Source: Candidatus Nanoarchaeia archaeon (lineage in GTDB: Archaea > Nanobdellota > Nanobdellia > Woesearchaeales > JACPBV01). From it: DNA of 64,000 nucleotides. Made by a program: the position numbers and the translations under genes. Every line of letters begins with the position of its first letter. Positions within the stretch are counted from its first letter, which is position 1. Below the pieces are notes generated by a model. That model was given only the letters and a program-made list of their open reading frames with translations. It ran no database searches and was not told the DNA's origin. Location: assembly GCA_028279655.1 (NCBI GenBank), contig JANQNH010000030.1, positions 1 to 64,000 on the forward strand, given 5' to 3'. Positions 25,022-34,842 of this stretch are shown here, one piece after another.

Positions 25022-25762
25022 ATGAAGATATCCCTAAAAACCATAAGCCCGATATATCAGAATAAGCATAATTTTGTTAAAGAGAACATCAAAAAGATCT
25101 CAAAGAACAATAAGGTTCTTGACGTTGGGTGCGGCTATGGAGAGTATCTCAATCTGTATGAAGAAAGAGGGGCAGTAGTGGCTGGTATGGACGTAGATAA
25201 GGAAGCGATCAAAGGGATAAAGAATGCAAGATATGCCTCTATAACCAGCATCCCTTTCGAAGACAATTCCTTTGACACCCTGAACTGCATCGATGTCCTT
25301 GAGCATGTGGATGATGAAGACAAGGCTTTCAGTGAACTCAGCAGGGTCCTTAAGAAGGACGGAACCCTGATCATGACAGTCCCAAACAGGTACTACCCCA
25401 TATCCTATGATCCCATAAACAGGCTTCTGATGGTTTTTGGAAAACATCTGAAGATCGGGATGTGGCACTGGGGTCACAAAAGGCTGTACTCAAAGAAGCA
25501 CCTGTTATCTATGCTGAACAAGAACGGGTTCCAGATAATAAGATACCAGCAAAGAAGCCACTTTCTCATAGCCCTGTTTGTAAATTACATCCCGTATCTG
25601 ATGGACAGGTTTGTGATAAAAAGTGATTACAAGAAGAAAAAGAAGAGCTCAATCTTCCTCTTCCTGATAAACATGATGTATTCTACCCTAAACAGTATAG
25701 ATAAGATCCTGTTCAGTAAGTTAAACGGCATAAGCCATTGTGTTGTTGCTGTCAAGAATTAA
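25022..25762 (+). CDS. Class I SAM-dependent methyltransferase
   Basis: This 246-residue enzyme has motif I VLDVGCGYGEYL near residue 34-45, MDVDKEA, LNCIDVLEHVDDED and a post-motif VPNRYYP. The C-terminal 60 residues contain a basic stretch (KKKKKSS) and a hydrophobic helix, suggesting membrane association. It belongs to the group that methylates quinones, lipids or sugars. It follows the radical SAM gene by 11 nt with AAGGAATT before the start. It is probably the last gene of the unit that starts at 19784. Confidence 0.85.
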   Translation: MKISLKTISPIYQNKHNFVKENIKKISKNNKVLDVGCGYGEYLNLYEERGAVVAGMDVDKEAIKGIKNARYASITSIPFEDNSFDTLNCIDVLEHVDDEDKAFSELSRVLKKDGTLIMTVPNRYYPISYDPINRLLMVFGKHLKIGMWHWGHKRLYSKKHLLSMLNKNGFQIIRYQQRSHFLIALFVNYIPYLMDRFVIKSDYKKKKKSSIFLFLINMMYSTLNSIDKILFSKLNGISHCVVAVKN

Positions 25763-25995
25763 AAAACCAGATTATCGCAAGCAAAGATCGTTCTATATGG
25801 TACAAAATACGCTTTAGGTTGATGATTACACACAACCAAAAGATTAAAATAGAGGAATAGAATGACCATATGTGGGGATTAAGGTCGGTATTAAGTTAGC
25901 AAGCCACAGTATGATGCTCTGTTTGTTTTGAGATATACATTATAACACCGCTTGGTTTGTACAATAGGTGAGTCAAACAATTAATGGTCTGTAAA
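25763..25995. other. Intergenic region with promoter, no gene seen
   Basis: This 233-nt gap has no convincing ORF. A small GGTTG/CAACC inverted repeat lies near 25817-25837, including a TGATGA. A TATA-like ATATACATTATA lies at about 25932-25945, and AGGTGAG at about 25966-25972 is a possible ribosome site for the next gene. It is longer than most gaps here, so a long leader or small RNA is possible but not shown. Confidence 0.35.
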
Positions 25996-27420
25996 ATGAA
26001 AGTCTTATTCGTAGTCAAGAAGATTATATTCCATGAATATTTTGGGATCATGTATCTTTCTGCTATTCTAAAAGGTGCAGGGCATAAGACTGATCTGCTT
26101 GTAGTAGATAAGATGGATGTCGATAGAAAGCTAAAAGAATATAATCCGGATATCCTGGCTTACAGCATCACAACAGGCATACACAAGTACTACCTTGACC
26201 TCAACAGAAAGATAAAGGCAAAGTTTAATATCCCTTCTGTCTTTGGAGGCCCTCATTGTACGTTCTTTCCAGAGACAATAAAGGAAGAGGGTGTTGATAT
26301 ATTGCTCATGGGTGAATCAGAGTACGCCTTCCTTGATGTTGTCAATGCCATGGAAAAAGGGGAGAAGGTTGACAATATCTCCAATGTTGTTGTCCTGAAA
26401 GAAGGCAGGATAAAGATAAACCCTGTAAGGCCCTTGGTAGAAGACCTGGACTCTATCCCTTTTCCTGACAGGGATATCATATATAAGTACAGCAATCTGG
26501 GCAAGTTAAAGATAAATGGTTTCTTTAGTGGCAGGGGCTGCCCCTACGCATGCACCTATTGCTTCAACCACAAGATCAATGAACTATATAAGGGCAAAGG
26601 CAGGATAGTGAGGAAAAGAAGCGTAGATAACTTCATTGAAGAGGTATTGGAAGTAAAGAAAAGGTACCCGTTGGGATTTGTAAGGATAATGGATGACACG
26701 TTCATACTTTCTACAGATGAATGGCTGGAAGAATTTGCTGAGAAATTCAAGACTAAGGTTGGATTGCCTTTCTTTTGCATGGTTAGGGCAAATCTGGTCA
26801 ATGAAAAGAACGCTCGTCTTTTGGCTAAAGCAGGTTGTATCAGTGTAGCTATGGGGATAGAAAGCGGAGATGACGAGATAAGAAATGCAGTGATGAAGAG
26901 GAACATAACAAAAAGACAGATGATAGATGCCGCCAGGTTATTGCATAAGAATAAGATAAAGATTATGAGTGAAAACATCCTGGGACTGCCCTCAGGTTCA
27001 CTGGAAAAGGATCTGAAGACATTAAAGCTTAATATCAGGTGCAGGATCGATTTTGCATTGGCCTCTATATTCCAGCCTTATCCAAAAACAGAGTTGGCAG
27101 AATTTGCGATCAAAGGAGGATATTTTGATGGTAACTACAAAAAAATTGAGGAAAGCTACAGGTTTGGCTCTGTTCTGAACTTCTCAGAGAAAGAGAAGAG
27201 GCAGATAAAGAACCTGCAGGACCTTTTTGGCATCACTGTTGCCTTTCCATGGATGCTTCCAATAACAAAAATTTTAATAAAGCTGCCTCTTAACAGGTTA
27301 TATCATTATATATACTTGATTTGGAGGGCATACTGCTCGTATCTGAAGATGTATCCTCACAAGACCACTCTAAAGGATAAGTGGTTGTTGTTCAGGACCA
27401 TGACTATGAGGGATGATTGA
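25996..27420 (+). CDS. B12-binding-domain radical SAM enzyme
   Basis: This 474-residue protein starts at ATG 25996 (MKVLFVVKK); an ATG at 25984 adds four residues. The N-terminal domain shows FGGPHCTFFPETIKEEGVD and MGESEYAFLDV. The radical SAM core has CPYACTYC near residues 181-188, and GIESGDDEIRNAVMKRNITK follows as in related enzymes. It is similar in layout to the proteins at 23571, 43360 and 45884. The stop overlaps the next start as TGATG. Since it leads an operon of membrane glycosyltransferase-like proteins, action on a lipid-linked sugar is plausible but unproven. Confidence 0.87.
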   Translation: MKVLFVVKKIIFHEYFGIMYLSAILKGAGHKTDLLVVDKMDVDRKLKEYNPDILAYSITTGIHKYYLDLNRKIKAKFNIPSVFGGPHCTFFPETIKEEGVDILLMGESEYAFLDVVNAMEKGEKVDNISNVVVLKEGRIKINPVRPLVEDLDSIPFPDRDIIYKYSNLGKLKINGFFSGRGCPYACTYCFNHKINELYKGKGRIVRKRSVDNFIEEVLEVKKRYPLGFVRIMDDTFILSTDEWLEEFAEKFKTKVGLPFFCMVRANLVNEKNARLLAKAGCISVAMGIESGDDEIRNAVMKRNITKRQMIDAARLLHKNKIKIMSENILGLPSGSLEKDLKTLKLNIRCRIDFALASIFQPYPKTELAEFAIKGGYFDGNYKKIEESYRFGSVLNFSEKEKRQIKNLQDLFGITVAFPWMLPITKILIKLPLNRLYHYIYLIWRAYCSYLKMYPHKTTLKDKWLLFRTMTMRDD

Positions 27421-29813
27421 TGATGGAAAAAAGCGAGGAAGAAGCACAGGTCCAAAAACCAGAGACCATACCAGATACCAAGATAAACAAAAGTAAAGAA
27501 AGAAAGAAACACGCGTTCTACATAACCCTTCTGCTCATAATATTATTGGTGTATCTAAGCACATTCATGATCAAATTCAATTCTGTGTACTACAGCGAGT
27601 ATCTTGCCTTTTACCCCACTGTTGCAGAAAGGCACAAGATATCTATGGAAGATTACAAAGATGCTGTACCATTATGGAATCCGTTTTCAATGTGTGGAGA
27701 ACCGTTTTTTGCAGCTGGTGGAACCCAGCTATACTATCTGATAACGCTTTTCAGCCTGATCCTGCCGAGTAATGTTGCTGCAGTGAAGATGGCCTCAGTT
27801 CTAAGCGTTTTCTTCGCTGGAGTGAGCATGTACGCCTTGGTCTATTATCTGCTAAAGAGACACAGGGTTGCTTTCTTATCTGCTTTCCTCTTCATGTTTA
27901 ATGGATGGACCATAAGCAGGTTCAAGGTCTCACACCTTACAACCCTAAGCCCATTGCCTCTGCTCCCGCTTGTGATCCTCTTCACAATAAAGGCCACAAG
28001 ATCAAAAGATTGGATAAAATATGCGATAATCACCGGGATCCTCTTTGGCCTGCAGATACATGTAGGACCAGACCTGAAGATAACCCTATGGGCTGCCCCA
28101 CTATGGGGGATAACCTTGCTTTTCACCTGCATTGGAAAAAGGTTTGGGAATAGGCTTATCAAAGCATCACTCATAGCAATGATAGTGATCTCGGTGATGG
28201 TCGGAGTAAGTGCTGTAAAGGTCTTCCCGACAAAAGCCTATATTGACATGAGCAGCAGGTCTAATGTTGCCTTTGAAAGAACCCTTGCAGGAAGGGTAGA
28301 CGGCATTGGTGACGCTTTCTCAAAGATGATCGAACCCATATATGAAGATATGCCCCAGGTATGGCACTTCAAGGGAGGATACAATATAGGGATCTTCGGA
28401 TTTCTGCTTATGCTTCTCGCCGTATGGAAAAAACCAAAGAACAAGAATGTGCTGCTCTTTTCAAGCATGGTGATATTCTCCCTCTTTATAGTCACAGGCT
28501 CCTTTGTCTGGTACCTTATCTGGAAGTATGTACCAGCCTATAGCTCTTTCAGATATCTGCATCGAACCTTTGTACTGTTTATATTTCCAGCTTCAGTTCT
28601 GGCAGGAATAGGTCTGATGGTCTTGCTTGACACCCTAAAGAAAAGAGGATGGTCAAGTACTAAGCAGAATATCTTGTTTATAGGTATAATGCTCCTGATA
28701 ATCCTGAACCTACAGGTATTCAATCGATCTCCTTACAGAGAAGGGCTGTGGGTGGATCTGGATGAGGTGATTGAAGACAACCACATACTCCAAAACATAA
28801 GCAAAAGACCAGGGATATTCCGTATGCATGTATTAGAGACCACAGGCATAGACTGGACCACTGAAAACCAGATGGTCCCCCTCAAGCTTAAACAGCTCTA
28901 TTCCCCCGGTGGGATGTGGTTGACAGAATATATGAACGAATATCTCGCTATTGCCCAGAGGCAGCCTGCCAAGTTCTGGGGGATCCTGAATGTAAGGTAT
29001 ATCACAAGCCAGCAGAAGGTTAACATCACAGGGCTTGAATACCAGGACGAATTTGAACGCTGCTACAAATGCTGGCCAGACGAGGAAAGGATCCAGAAGG
29101 TATGGGGACCCTACCTGTATGAGAACAAACAGTTCCTAAATAATGCATACATTGCTGACAAAGCCATCCTTATCATAGGAGAGAAGGAAGCTGCAAAACA
29201 GTCAATGTATGGTATAATGCTGGATGAAGATTTTGACCCTTCAAGAGTTATCATGGTCCTTGGCAGACCAAAGGTATCTGATTACAATCCCGATTTCCTA
29301 AAAAGGTTCAATGCGGTGTTGCTGGCACAGGGCTCTGTAGGTCAGAACAATGACGTTGCCATCCTAAGGCAGTATGTAGAAGACGGAGGGAAGCTCCTGC
29401 CAAACATAGTAGAAGGAGAAAATTCCATAACAAACGAGGATATCAAGGAAATACTGATTTATGACGGATACAATAACCGTGCAGTCAGTGATGAAGATGT
29501 GACCATACACAGTTTTGACAAGAAAGAGGTCAACCTGATAGGTGAAGACAGGGGGAAATTCCTGGTGATGAGCGAAAGATACGCTATGTTCCCTGGATGG
29601 GAAGCCAAAGCCGGAAACAAAGACTTTGAGATACTAAGGACAAACGGGGTAGTGAGCAGCATCTATCTGGATGGAGATTATCAATCAGTGGTTTTTGAAT
29701 ACAAGCCCCCCTCGTTCTATTTAGGGCTTATAACCACATTGATCACAGTACTCCTTATAATGGCATACTTAATATATAGGAAGATGAGAAAAAAAGATGA
29801 AGAAACACATTAA
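27420..29813 (+). CDS. YfhO-like multi-spanning membrane protein (putative GT-C transferase)
   Basis: This protein of about 797 residues has a basic cytosolic N-terminus, roughly 11 membrane helices to about residue 430, a soluble domain of about 330 residues, and one C-terminal helix. The first outer loop YYSEYLAFYPTVAERHK, PLWNPFSMCGEPFFA and the later YSPGGMWLTEYMNEY resemble YfhO family proteins, which add sugars from lipid-linked donors on the outer face. A paralogue follows at 30159 with a GtrA gene between them. The start is ATG 27420 within TGATG; a TTG at 27417 and ATG 27423 are alternatives. Confidence 0.75.
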   Translation: MMEKSEEEAQVQKPETIPDTKINKSKERKKHAFYITLLLIILLVYLSTFMIKFNSVYYSEYLAFYPTVAERHKISMEDYKDAVPLWNPFSMCGEPFFAAGGTQLYYLITLFSLILPSNVAAVKMASVLSVFFAGVSMYALVYYLLKRHRVAFLSAFLFMFNGWTISRFKVSHLTTLSPLPLLPLVILFTIKATRSKDWIKYAIITGILFGLQIHVGPDLKITLWAAPLWGITLLFTCIGKRFGNRLIKASLIAMIVISVMVGVSAVKVFPTKAYIDMSSRSNVAFERTLAGRVDGIGDAFSKMIEPIYEDMPQVWHFKGGYNIGIFGFLLMLLAVWKKPKNKNVLLFSSMVIFSLFIVTGSFVWYLIWKYVPAYSSFRYLHRTFVLFIFPASVLAGIGLMVLLDTLKKRGWSSTKQNILFIGIMLLIILNLQVFNRSPYREGLWVDLDEVIEDNHILQNISKRPGIFRMHVLETTGIDWTTENQMVPLKLKQLYSPGGMWLTEYMNEYLAIAQRQPAKFWGILNVRYITSQQKVNITGLEYQDEFERCYKCWPDEERIQKVWGPYLYENKQFLNNAYIADKAILIIGEKEAAKQSMYGIMLDEDFDPSRVIMVLGRPKVSDYNPDFLKRFNAVLLAQGSVGQNNDVAILRQYVEDGGKLLPNIVEGENSITNEDIKEILIYDGYNNRAVSDEDVTIHSFDKKEVNLIGEDRGKFLVMSERYAMFPGWEAKAGNKDFEILRTNGVVSSIYLDGDYQSVVFEYKPPSFYLGLITTLITVLLIMAYLIYRKMRKKDEETH

Positions 29814-30162
29814 AAACTTTTCAAAATTCACCCTGATTGGAGCTATATGGTCTCTTCTTAACATATTCCTTATGTGGTTGGTATTGGATATAATCGGCAT
29901 GCCGACCTTGATAGGTTCAACGCTTGTCGTATCTTTTATTTTCATAACAAGGTTTTATGCCTATATCTTTATTGGCCTGATACACCCAAAATTCATAAGG
30001 TATGCAGCAGCAAATATATCCTTCCCAATATTGAACATAGTTATTGTGTGGCTTTTGATCGACATACTAAAGATTCCGACTTTGATCTCTTCAGTGATAG
30101 CAGTAGGCTCTCTTTTTATCGCAAAGTTTATCATATTTAATATCATAGGATTGATAAAATGA
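29797..30162 (+). CDS. GtrA-like membrane protein
   Basis: This 121-residue protein has four membrane helices in the GtrA layout: a basic start KKHIKNFSKFTLIG, then hydrophobic blocks near residues 10-34, 38-58, 66-88 and 92-115. The C-terminus FNIIGLIK matches that of the GtrA gene at 16693. It overlaps the YfhO-like gene by 17 nt and the next one by 4 nt, so it is translated with both. GtrA proteins are linked to flipping lipid-phosphate sugars, which would feed the two membrane transferases beside it. Confidence 0.8.
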   Translation: MKKHIKNFSKFTLIGAIWSLLNIFLMWLVLDIIGMPTLIGSTLVVSFIFITRFYAYIFIGLIHPKFIRYAAANISFPILNIVIVWLLIDILKIPTLISSVIAVGSLFIAKFIIFNIIGLIK

Positions 30163-32501
30163 CAGGAAGTATCAAAGAAAAACTAAAAAAACATAAGTGG
30201 TTCTTTCTAATCTTGCTTATCTGGATATTGTTCTGGTCCATGAACTCTGTCTTTATGTTCAATACCCTGAATGGCCATGCTGAGGTTGCAGCAAGGATAC
30301 CTCAGGGGGAGTTCCTAAGGCAGTCGGTTAAGGAAAATAGGTTCCCCCACTGGGCAGACTGGTACTATGGAGGAGACCCCTATTTCTCCAACGGCCAAAA
30401 CACAGTCCTAAAGTTGTTCACCCTCCTCTCATATATAACTCCCACCTTGGAATCAAACTTCAAGATTGAGAAGATAATAACTGCATTGATAGCATCTATT
30501 GCAATATATCTGCTAATGCTGGAGATAAAGATAAAGCCAAAGATCGCAGTTATCCCTTCCCTGGTATATCTGTTCAACGTATCTGCCATACAAAGGTCAT
30601 TAACACTAGGGGATGATTTTCTGAACTCCTTTGTATGGATACCTCTGATCTTCCTTTTCGCCATAAAATGCATCAAGTCAAAGGGATACAAGGACGTGAT
30701 CCTGTATGCTATCCTAACAGGCTTTGTATTTGCACTGCAGTTCAACGGAGGTTATGTATCTATCTTTGTATATACTGCCTTCCTCTTTGGAGTATTTCTT
30801 TTGATTTTTATGCTGGTAAATTTCTCAAGACCAAGATTGATAAAAAAGATCCTGGCCTGCGGATTGATAGCTGCAATAGTCGCATTGGGCCTTTCCTCAA
30901 TAAAGATCCTTCCTGTTATGGAATTCAGCAAGAATTCTATCCTTAACCAGCCAAGAACCTTTGAAGCTGCAAAAGGCTATCATCTTGAGATCAACAGCTT
31001 TGGAGACCTGAAAAAACCATTCCTCTTCCTCATAGACAGAAGACTTATGGACACAGGAGGGTATGACAGCGCAGCGATAGGGATAATCCCATTTATCTTC
31101 CTCCTCTTTGCATTCGTAAGGATCAAGAACAAATACGTCCTGTTCTCCTTGGTTGCCTTGATCCTCCTTTTTATGATAGCCAGCGGTTCTTCCCTGTTCT
31201 ACATCCTCTGGAGATGGTTTCCAGGATTCAATAGACAGCACCATATAGCCAGGATCCTAACAGTGGTACAGCTCCCAGCAGCTATTATGGTAGGATTTGG
31301 AGCTCAGACCTTCTTCAAAAAAGCTGAAAAGAGATTCAGCAGGCTTCCCAAATATGCATTTACAGCCTTCTTCCTGATCATCATATTACTCATGCTCCTG
31401 AACTTCGGTTACTTCTCTGTAAACAAAGAATACAATGTAGGGAAGGAATTCAAGGTAAAGGATCTGGTAGAACAGAACGGGTTGTTCCAGTATATGTCCG
31501 GGGACAAAGATATCTTCAGGATACACAATATCAAGACAGACTACATAGGCTCTGAAGTAGGTATCTTCGCTGTCCCTAATAACCTAAAAGCCATCCATGG
31601 GGTCCATAGTGTTTGGAACCCAGAATACCTTAATGAATATTTCTCAGGTTACACCAAGCTTGCACCATACAAATTCCTAGGTATGCTCAATACAAAATAT
31701 ATCTATTCTGAAGAAGAGATAAATGATTCAAGGCTGAGGTTTGTCAAAGAATTTGAGGCATGCCCTACCTGCCGTGAGTTCTTTTGGGATAATCCAGAAG
31801 ACGGCCCTTACCTCTATTACAATAACCTCTACCTTCCAAGGGCATATGTAGCAGATCACGCAATACTGACTGTTGGGAACTACAATGAAGCAAAAGGGAC
31901 CATGTATCTGTTGATGACCAATCCAAAATTCAATCCATCCAACACCGCAATAGTGACTATCAGCAAATCGATCAATGATATCCCAATAGATACCTTAAAG
32001 AGATTCAATGCAGTATTCCTCACATCAGGATCCATAGACCAGAACTCCATACAGAAACTGCAGGAATACAAGTCCAGTAATGGGACAATCTTTCCTGACG
32101 TCCTTGAGAACAAGGACAGGATAAGTGAATTAGAGGTTGATAACCTATTATCCTCCTTCCAGGGGTCCTATGAAGATGTAAGAGGTATTGAGATACAGGA
32201 TTACTCCCCTAATGGATATAAGATCACTGTAGATAACAAAAAGGGATTTTTAGTCCTGGCAGAAAAATTCTTTATGTACCAAGCATGGGAAGCCAGGTCA
32301 GAAGACCAGGAGCAGGAGATGTTCAGAGCCAATGGCATAAACACCATGATCTACCTAGATGGCACTACAGAAGAGATATCAGTTGAATATAGGTCAAAAC
32401 AATTCCAAAAAGGATTGATCATCTCATCAATAACACTTCTTTTCGTCATAGTATACATTGTAGTCTACTTGGTGTCTAAAAAAAAGCATCAAGTAGATTA
32501 A
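30159..32501 (+). CDS. YfhO-like multi-spanning membrane protein (putative GT-C transferase)
   Basis: This 780-residue paralogue of the protein at 27420 has the same order of parts: basic N-terminus, first helix, outer loop with HAEVAARIPQGEFLRQSV and PHWADWYYGGDPYF, multiple helices to about residue 430, an outer domain with VWNPEYLNEYFSGY and NTKYIYSEEE, and a last helix with a basic tail. It probably transfers a sugar from a polyprenyl phosphate outside the cell. The acidic residues of the first loop are candidates for catalysis, as in GT-C enzymes. It follows the GtrA gene as ATGA. Confidence 0.75.
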   Translation: MTGSIKEKLKKHKWFFLILLIWILFWSMNSVFMFNTLNGHAEVAARIPQGEFLRQSVKENRFPHWADWYYGGDPYFSNGQNTVLKLFTLLSYITPTLESNFKIEKIITALIASIAIYLLMLEIKIKPKIAVIPSLVYLFNVSAIQRSLTLGDDFLNSFVWIPLIFLFAIKCIKSKGYKDVILYAILTGFVFALQFNGGYVSIFVYTAFLFGVFLLIFMLVNFSRPRLIKKILACGLIAAIVALGLSSIKILPVMEFSKNSILNQPRTFEAAKGYHLEINSFGDLKKPFLFLIDRRLMDTGGYDSAAIGIIPFIFLLFAFVRIKNKYVLFSLVALILLFMIASGSSLFYILWRWFPGFNRQHHIARILTVVQLPAAIMVGFGAQTFFKKAEKRFSRLPKYAFTAFFLIIILLMLLNFGYFSVNKEYNVGKEFKVKDLVEQNGLFQYMSGDKDIFRIHNIKTDYIGSEVGIFAVPNNLKAIHGVHSVWNPEYLNEYFSGYTKLAPYKFLGMLNTKYIYSEEEINDSRLRFVKEFEACPTCREFFWDNPEDGPYLYYNNLYLPRAYVADHAILTVGNYNEAKGTMYLLMTNPKFNPSNTAIVTISKSINDIPIDTLKRFNAVFLTSGSIDQNSIQKLQEYKSSNGTIFPDVLENKDRISELEVDNLLSSFQGSYEDVRGIEIQDYSPNGYKITVDNKKGFLVLAEKFFMYQAWEARSEDQEQEMFRANGINTMIYLDGTTEEISVEYRSKQFQKGLIISSITLLFVIVYIVVYLVSKKKHQVD

Positions 32502-32510
32502 GGTAATAAG

Positions 32511-33104
32511 ATGAAACCAAAAGATTCTAAACAAAAGGCGATCTTTCTTGATAGAGATGGAGTAATAGACAAACAGATTCCTAATATCCATAAGCCAGAA
32601 GACATAATCATGCTTCCAGGAGCTGTTGAAGCTATAAGAAAGATAAATCAGTCAGGATATCTAACGATTATAGTCACCAACCAACCAGACATTGCAAAAG
32701 GTTTCTGTACATTCAAGGACCAGGAAGACATCCACCAGAAGATAAGCAATATCCTAAAAGAAGGAGAAGCACATATGGATCATATCTACATCTGTCCCCA
32801 TCACCCAGAGAAAGGCTTTGAAGGAGAGATAACAGAACTAAAGATAGACTGCGACTGTAGAAAACCAAAACCAGGACTATTGACAAAAGCAATACAAGAA
32901 CACAACATAGACAAGGAACAGTCATGGATGATCGGTGACTCAAAGACCGATGTTGTTGCAGGGCAAAGAGCAGGCCTAAAGACAATATTTCTGACCGAAG
33001 GAGGAGGCTCAGGAAGCAGAGAAGAAAAAGACTGCAAAGACGCAGAGCCAGACTACACAAAGAAGAACCTAAAAGAAGCGATTGACTTTATAACCTCTTT
33101 CTAA
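32511..33104 (+). CDS. gmhB: D-glycero-D-manno-heptose-1,7-bisphosphate 7-phosphatase, second copy
   Basis: This 197-residue HAD phosphatase has FLDRDGVIDKQIPNIHKPEDI, TNQPDIAKGF, a zinc loop CPHHPEKGF...CDCRKPKPG and IGDSKTDVVAGQRAG. The zinc loop carries an insertion of about 12 residues relative to the copy at 16181. It is followed by an HddA-like kinase, GmhA and transaldolase, so it probably serves the alpha-anomer (GDP-heptose) branch. A weak ribosome site AAGGT precedes the start. The sequence differs strongly from the copy at 16181, so it is not a recent duplication. Confidence 0.9.
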   Translation: MKPKDSKQKAIFLDRDGVIDKQIPNIHKPEDIIMLPGAVEAIRKINQSGYLTIIVTNQPDIAKGFCTFKDQEDIHQKISNILKEGEAHMDHIYICPHHPEKGFEGEITELKIDCDCRKPKPGLLTKAIQEHNIDKEQSWMIGDSKTDVVAGQRAGLKTIFLTEGGGSGSREEKDCKDAEPDYTKKNLKEAIDFITSF

Positions 33105-33145
33105 ACCACATTTAATTTTCCCCTTTTTAAATCTTTCGCAGAAAG

Positions 33146-33155
33146 CTTTATATAT
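33146..33155 (+). promoter_or_regulatory. TATA-like box of the hddA-like operon
   Basis: CTTTATATAT lies about 27 nt before ATG 33178, which suggests a leaderless transcript starting with the kinase gene. Confidence 0.5.
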
Positions 33156-33177
33156 CAGTAGATTTTAAATAATTAAA

Positions 33178-34176
33178 ATGATTGTTTCAAGAACTCCATT
33201 AAGGATATCTTTAGGGGGCGGAGGAACCGACCTTCCGTTTTATGCAAACAAACATGGTGCTTCTCTGGTAACAGCAGCCATAAACAAATATATCTACATA
33301 ACCGCCAGCCCAAGGGTAAATGACGGAACCTTTAAGCTCAACTATTCAGAGACTGAGATCACAGACCAGGTAGATAATATAAAACATCCTTTGATCAAGG
33401 AATGTCTAAAGCTTTTAGACATCAAAGACCCTCTTGAGATCCATTCTGTGGCAGAGATACCTGCAGGTTCAGGATTAGGATCTTCATCCACTTTTACAGT
33501 AGGAGTGTTAAACGCCCTCTACTACCACAAAGGAAGCATTGTCTCAAAATATAAGCTTGCAGAGGACGCATCCCATATAACCATGGATATCCTAAAAGAA
33601 CCCTGTGGAAAACAAGATCAGTATGCCTCTGCCTTTGGAAACCTCTCTCATCTTAAGATAAACACAAATGGCAGGGTTACAGTAACTCCTATAAACGTAA
33701 CCCAGGAAAACCTTAAGAAGCTTGAAAACAACCTCATGATGTTCTTCACAGGTTTCACTCGCTCTGCAAATGAGGTGCTGGGGCACCAGAAGAAAAAAGC
33801 AGAGGAAAGATCAAGCTACGATATCTTTGAATACTATCACGAGATCAAGAAGATCGGAGATGAAAGCCTTAAGTGTCTTGAAAAAGGAGATCTAAAAAGA
33901 TTTGGGGAATGGATGAACATCCATTGGGAATTAAAAAGAAAGATCTCTGACAAGATGTCCAATCCGCAGATCAACAAATGGTACTCGCTGGCTTTGGAGA
34001 ACGGAGCTATCGGAGGAAAGATAATAGGTGCAGGGGGAGGAGGATTCCTTCTTTTGTATGTTGACAGGAACCATGAAAGGATAAGAAAGTTGATGGAAGG
34101 AGAAGGCCTTGTCTACAACAAGTTCATGTTTGACTTTGACGGTTCAAGGATAGTCTATGACGGAAAACATTTCTAG
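33178..34176 (+). CDS. hddA: D-glycero-alpha-D-manno-heptose-7-phosphate kinase (HddA-like, GHMP family)
   Basis: This 332-residue GHMP kinase begins with SRTPLRISLGGGGTDLPFYANKHG, as HddA-type sugar kinases do. The ATP loop is EIPAGSGLGSSSTFTVGVLNALY and the third motif is IGGKIIGAGGGGFLLLY. It would phosphorylate D-glycero-alpha-D-manno-heptose 7-phosphate at C1. Fucose kinases and related GHMP enzymes share these motifs, but the neighbouring GmhA, GmhB and transaldolase favour heptose. It leads a transcription unit with its own TATA-like box. The next start has an AGGGGG ribosome site. Confidence 0.88.
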   Translation: MIVSRTPLRISLGGGGTDLPFYANKHGASLVTAAINKYIYITASPRVNDGTFKLNYSETEITDQVDNIKHPLIKECLKLLDIKDPLEIHSVAEIPAGSGLGSSSTFTVGVLNALYYHKGSIVSKYKLAEDASHITMDILKEPCGKQDQYASAFGNLSHLKINTNGRVTVTPINVTQENLKKLENNLMMFFTGFTRSANEVLGHQKKKAEERSSYDIFEYYHEIKKIGDESLKCLEKGDLKRFGEWMNIHWELKRKISDKMSNPQINKWYSLALENGAIGGKIIGAGGGGFLLLYVDRNHERIRKLMEGEGLVYNKFMFDFDGSRIVYDGKHF

Positions 34177-34186
34177 GGGGTAGAAA

Positions 34187-34816
34187 ATGGAAGAACTAAA
34201 AGCTGACCAGGAAACAAATAAGGATTATCTTGATAACTATATGAAAGAGGTTATGGATATAGCCAATAGTATAGACAAGGAACAGATAGACAAGGCAATT
34301 GACATACTGTTCCAGGCATGGAAGAAAAAGAACCACGTCTATCTCATGGGCTGTGGAGGCAGCGCATCAACTGCATCCCATTTCGCAGCAGACCTCTCAA
34401 AGACAACCTTAAGCCCTGGAAAGAAAAGGTTCAGGGCCATAAGCCTGGTAGACAATACCCCGTGCGTCTCTGCATGGACCAATGACGAAGGATGGGAGTC
34501 AGTCTTCCAGGGACAGATAGAGAACTTCATGGAACCAGGAGACGTCATAATAGGATTTAGCGTCCATGGAGGAAGCGGAAAAGGAAATGCAGGAGCATGG
34601 TCCCAGAACATGACCAAAGCCATGCAGTATGTAAAGGACAATGGAGGGAAATGCATAGGCATAGCAGGCTTTGATGGAGGCGCTTTCAAAGAACTGTGTG
34701 ATGCATGTATCGTTGTCCCTAAAAATTCAACACCTCTGGTTGAAGGATTCCACGGAGATATCCAGCACATGATCATATTCAGGCTGAAACATCTTATTCA
34801 AAGCAGCAGCGAATAG
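34187..34816 (+). CDS. gmhA: Sedoheptulose-7-phosphate isomerase (GmhA-like SIS protein)
   Basis: This 209-residue SIS-domain protein has GCGGSASTASHFAADLSK near residue 56-73, TNDEGWESVFQGQIENFMEPGDVIIGFSVHGGSG and the C-terminal GDIQHMIIFRLKH, all matching GmhA, which converts sedoheptulose 7-phosphate to D-glycero-D-manno-heptose 7-phosphate. GmhA is the shared first step of both heptose routes, and this is the only copy here. A ribosome site AGGGGG lies just before the start. Transaldolase follows. Confidence 0.9.
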   Translation: MEELKADQETNKDYLDNYMKEVMDIANSIDKEQIDKAIDILFQAWKKKNHVYLMGCGGSASTASHFAADLSKTTLSPGKKRFRAISLVDNTPCVSAWTNDEGWESVFQGQIENFMEPGDVIIGFSVHGGSGKGNAGAWSQNMTKAMQYVKDNGGKCIGIAGFDGGAFKELCDACIVVPKNSTPLVEGFHGDIQHMIIFRLKHLIQSSSE

Positions 34817-34842
34817 ATAAAAAATATATTAGGGGGATAAAA

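Noticed and set aside
25763-25995. Possible C/D box small RNA in the gap (TGATGA near 25820)
   Set aside because: I could not place a matching D box CTGA at a proper distance or a terminal stem.
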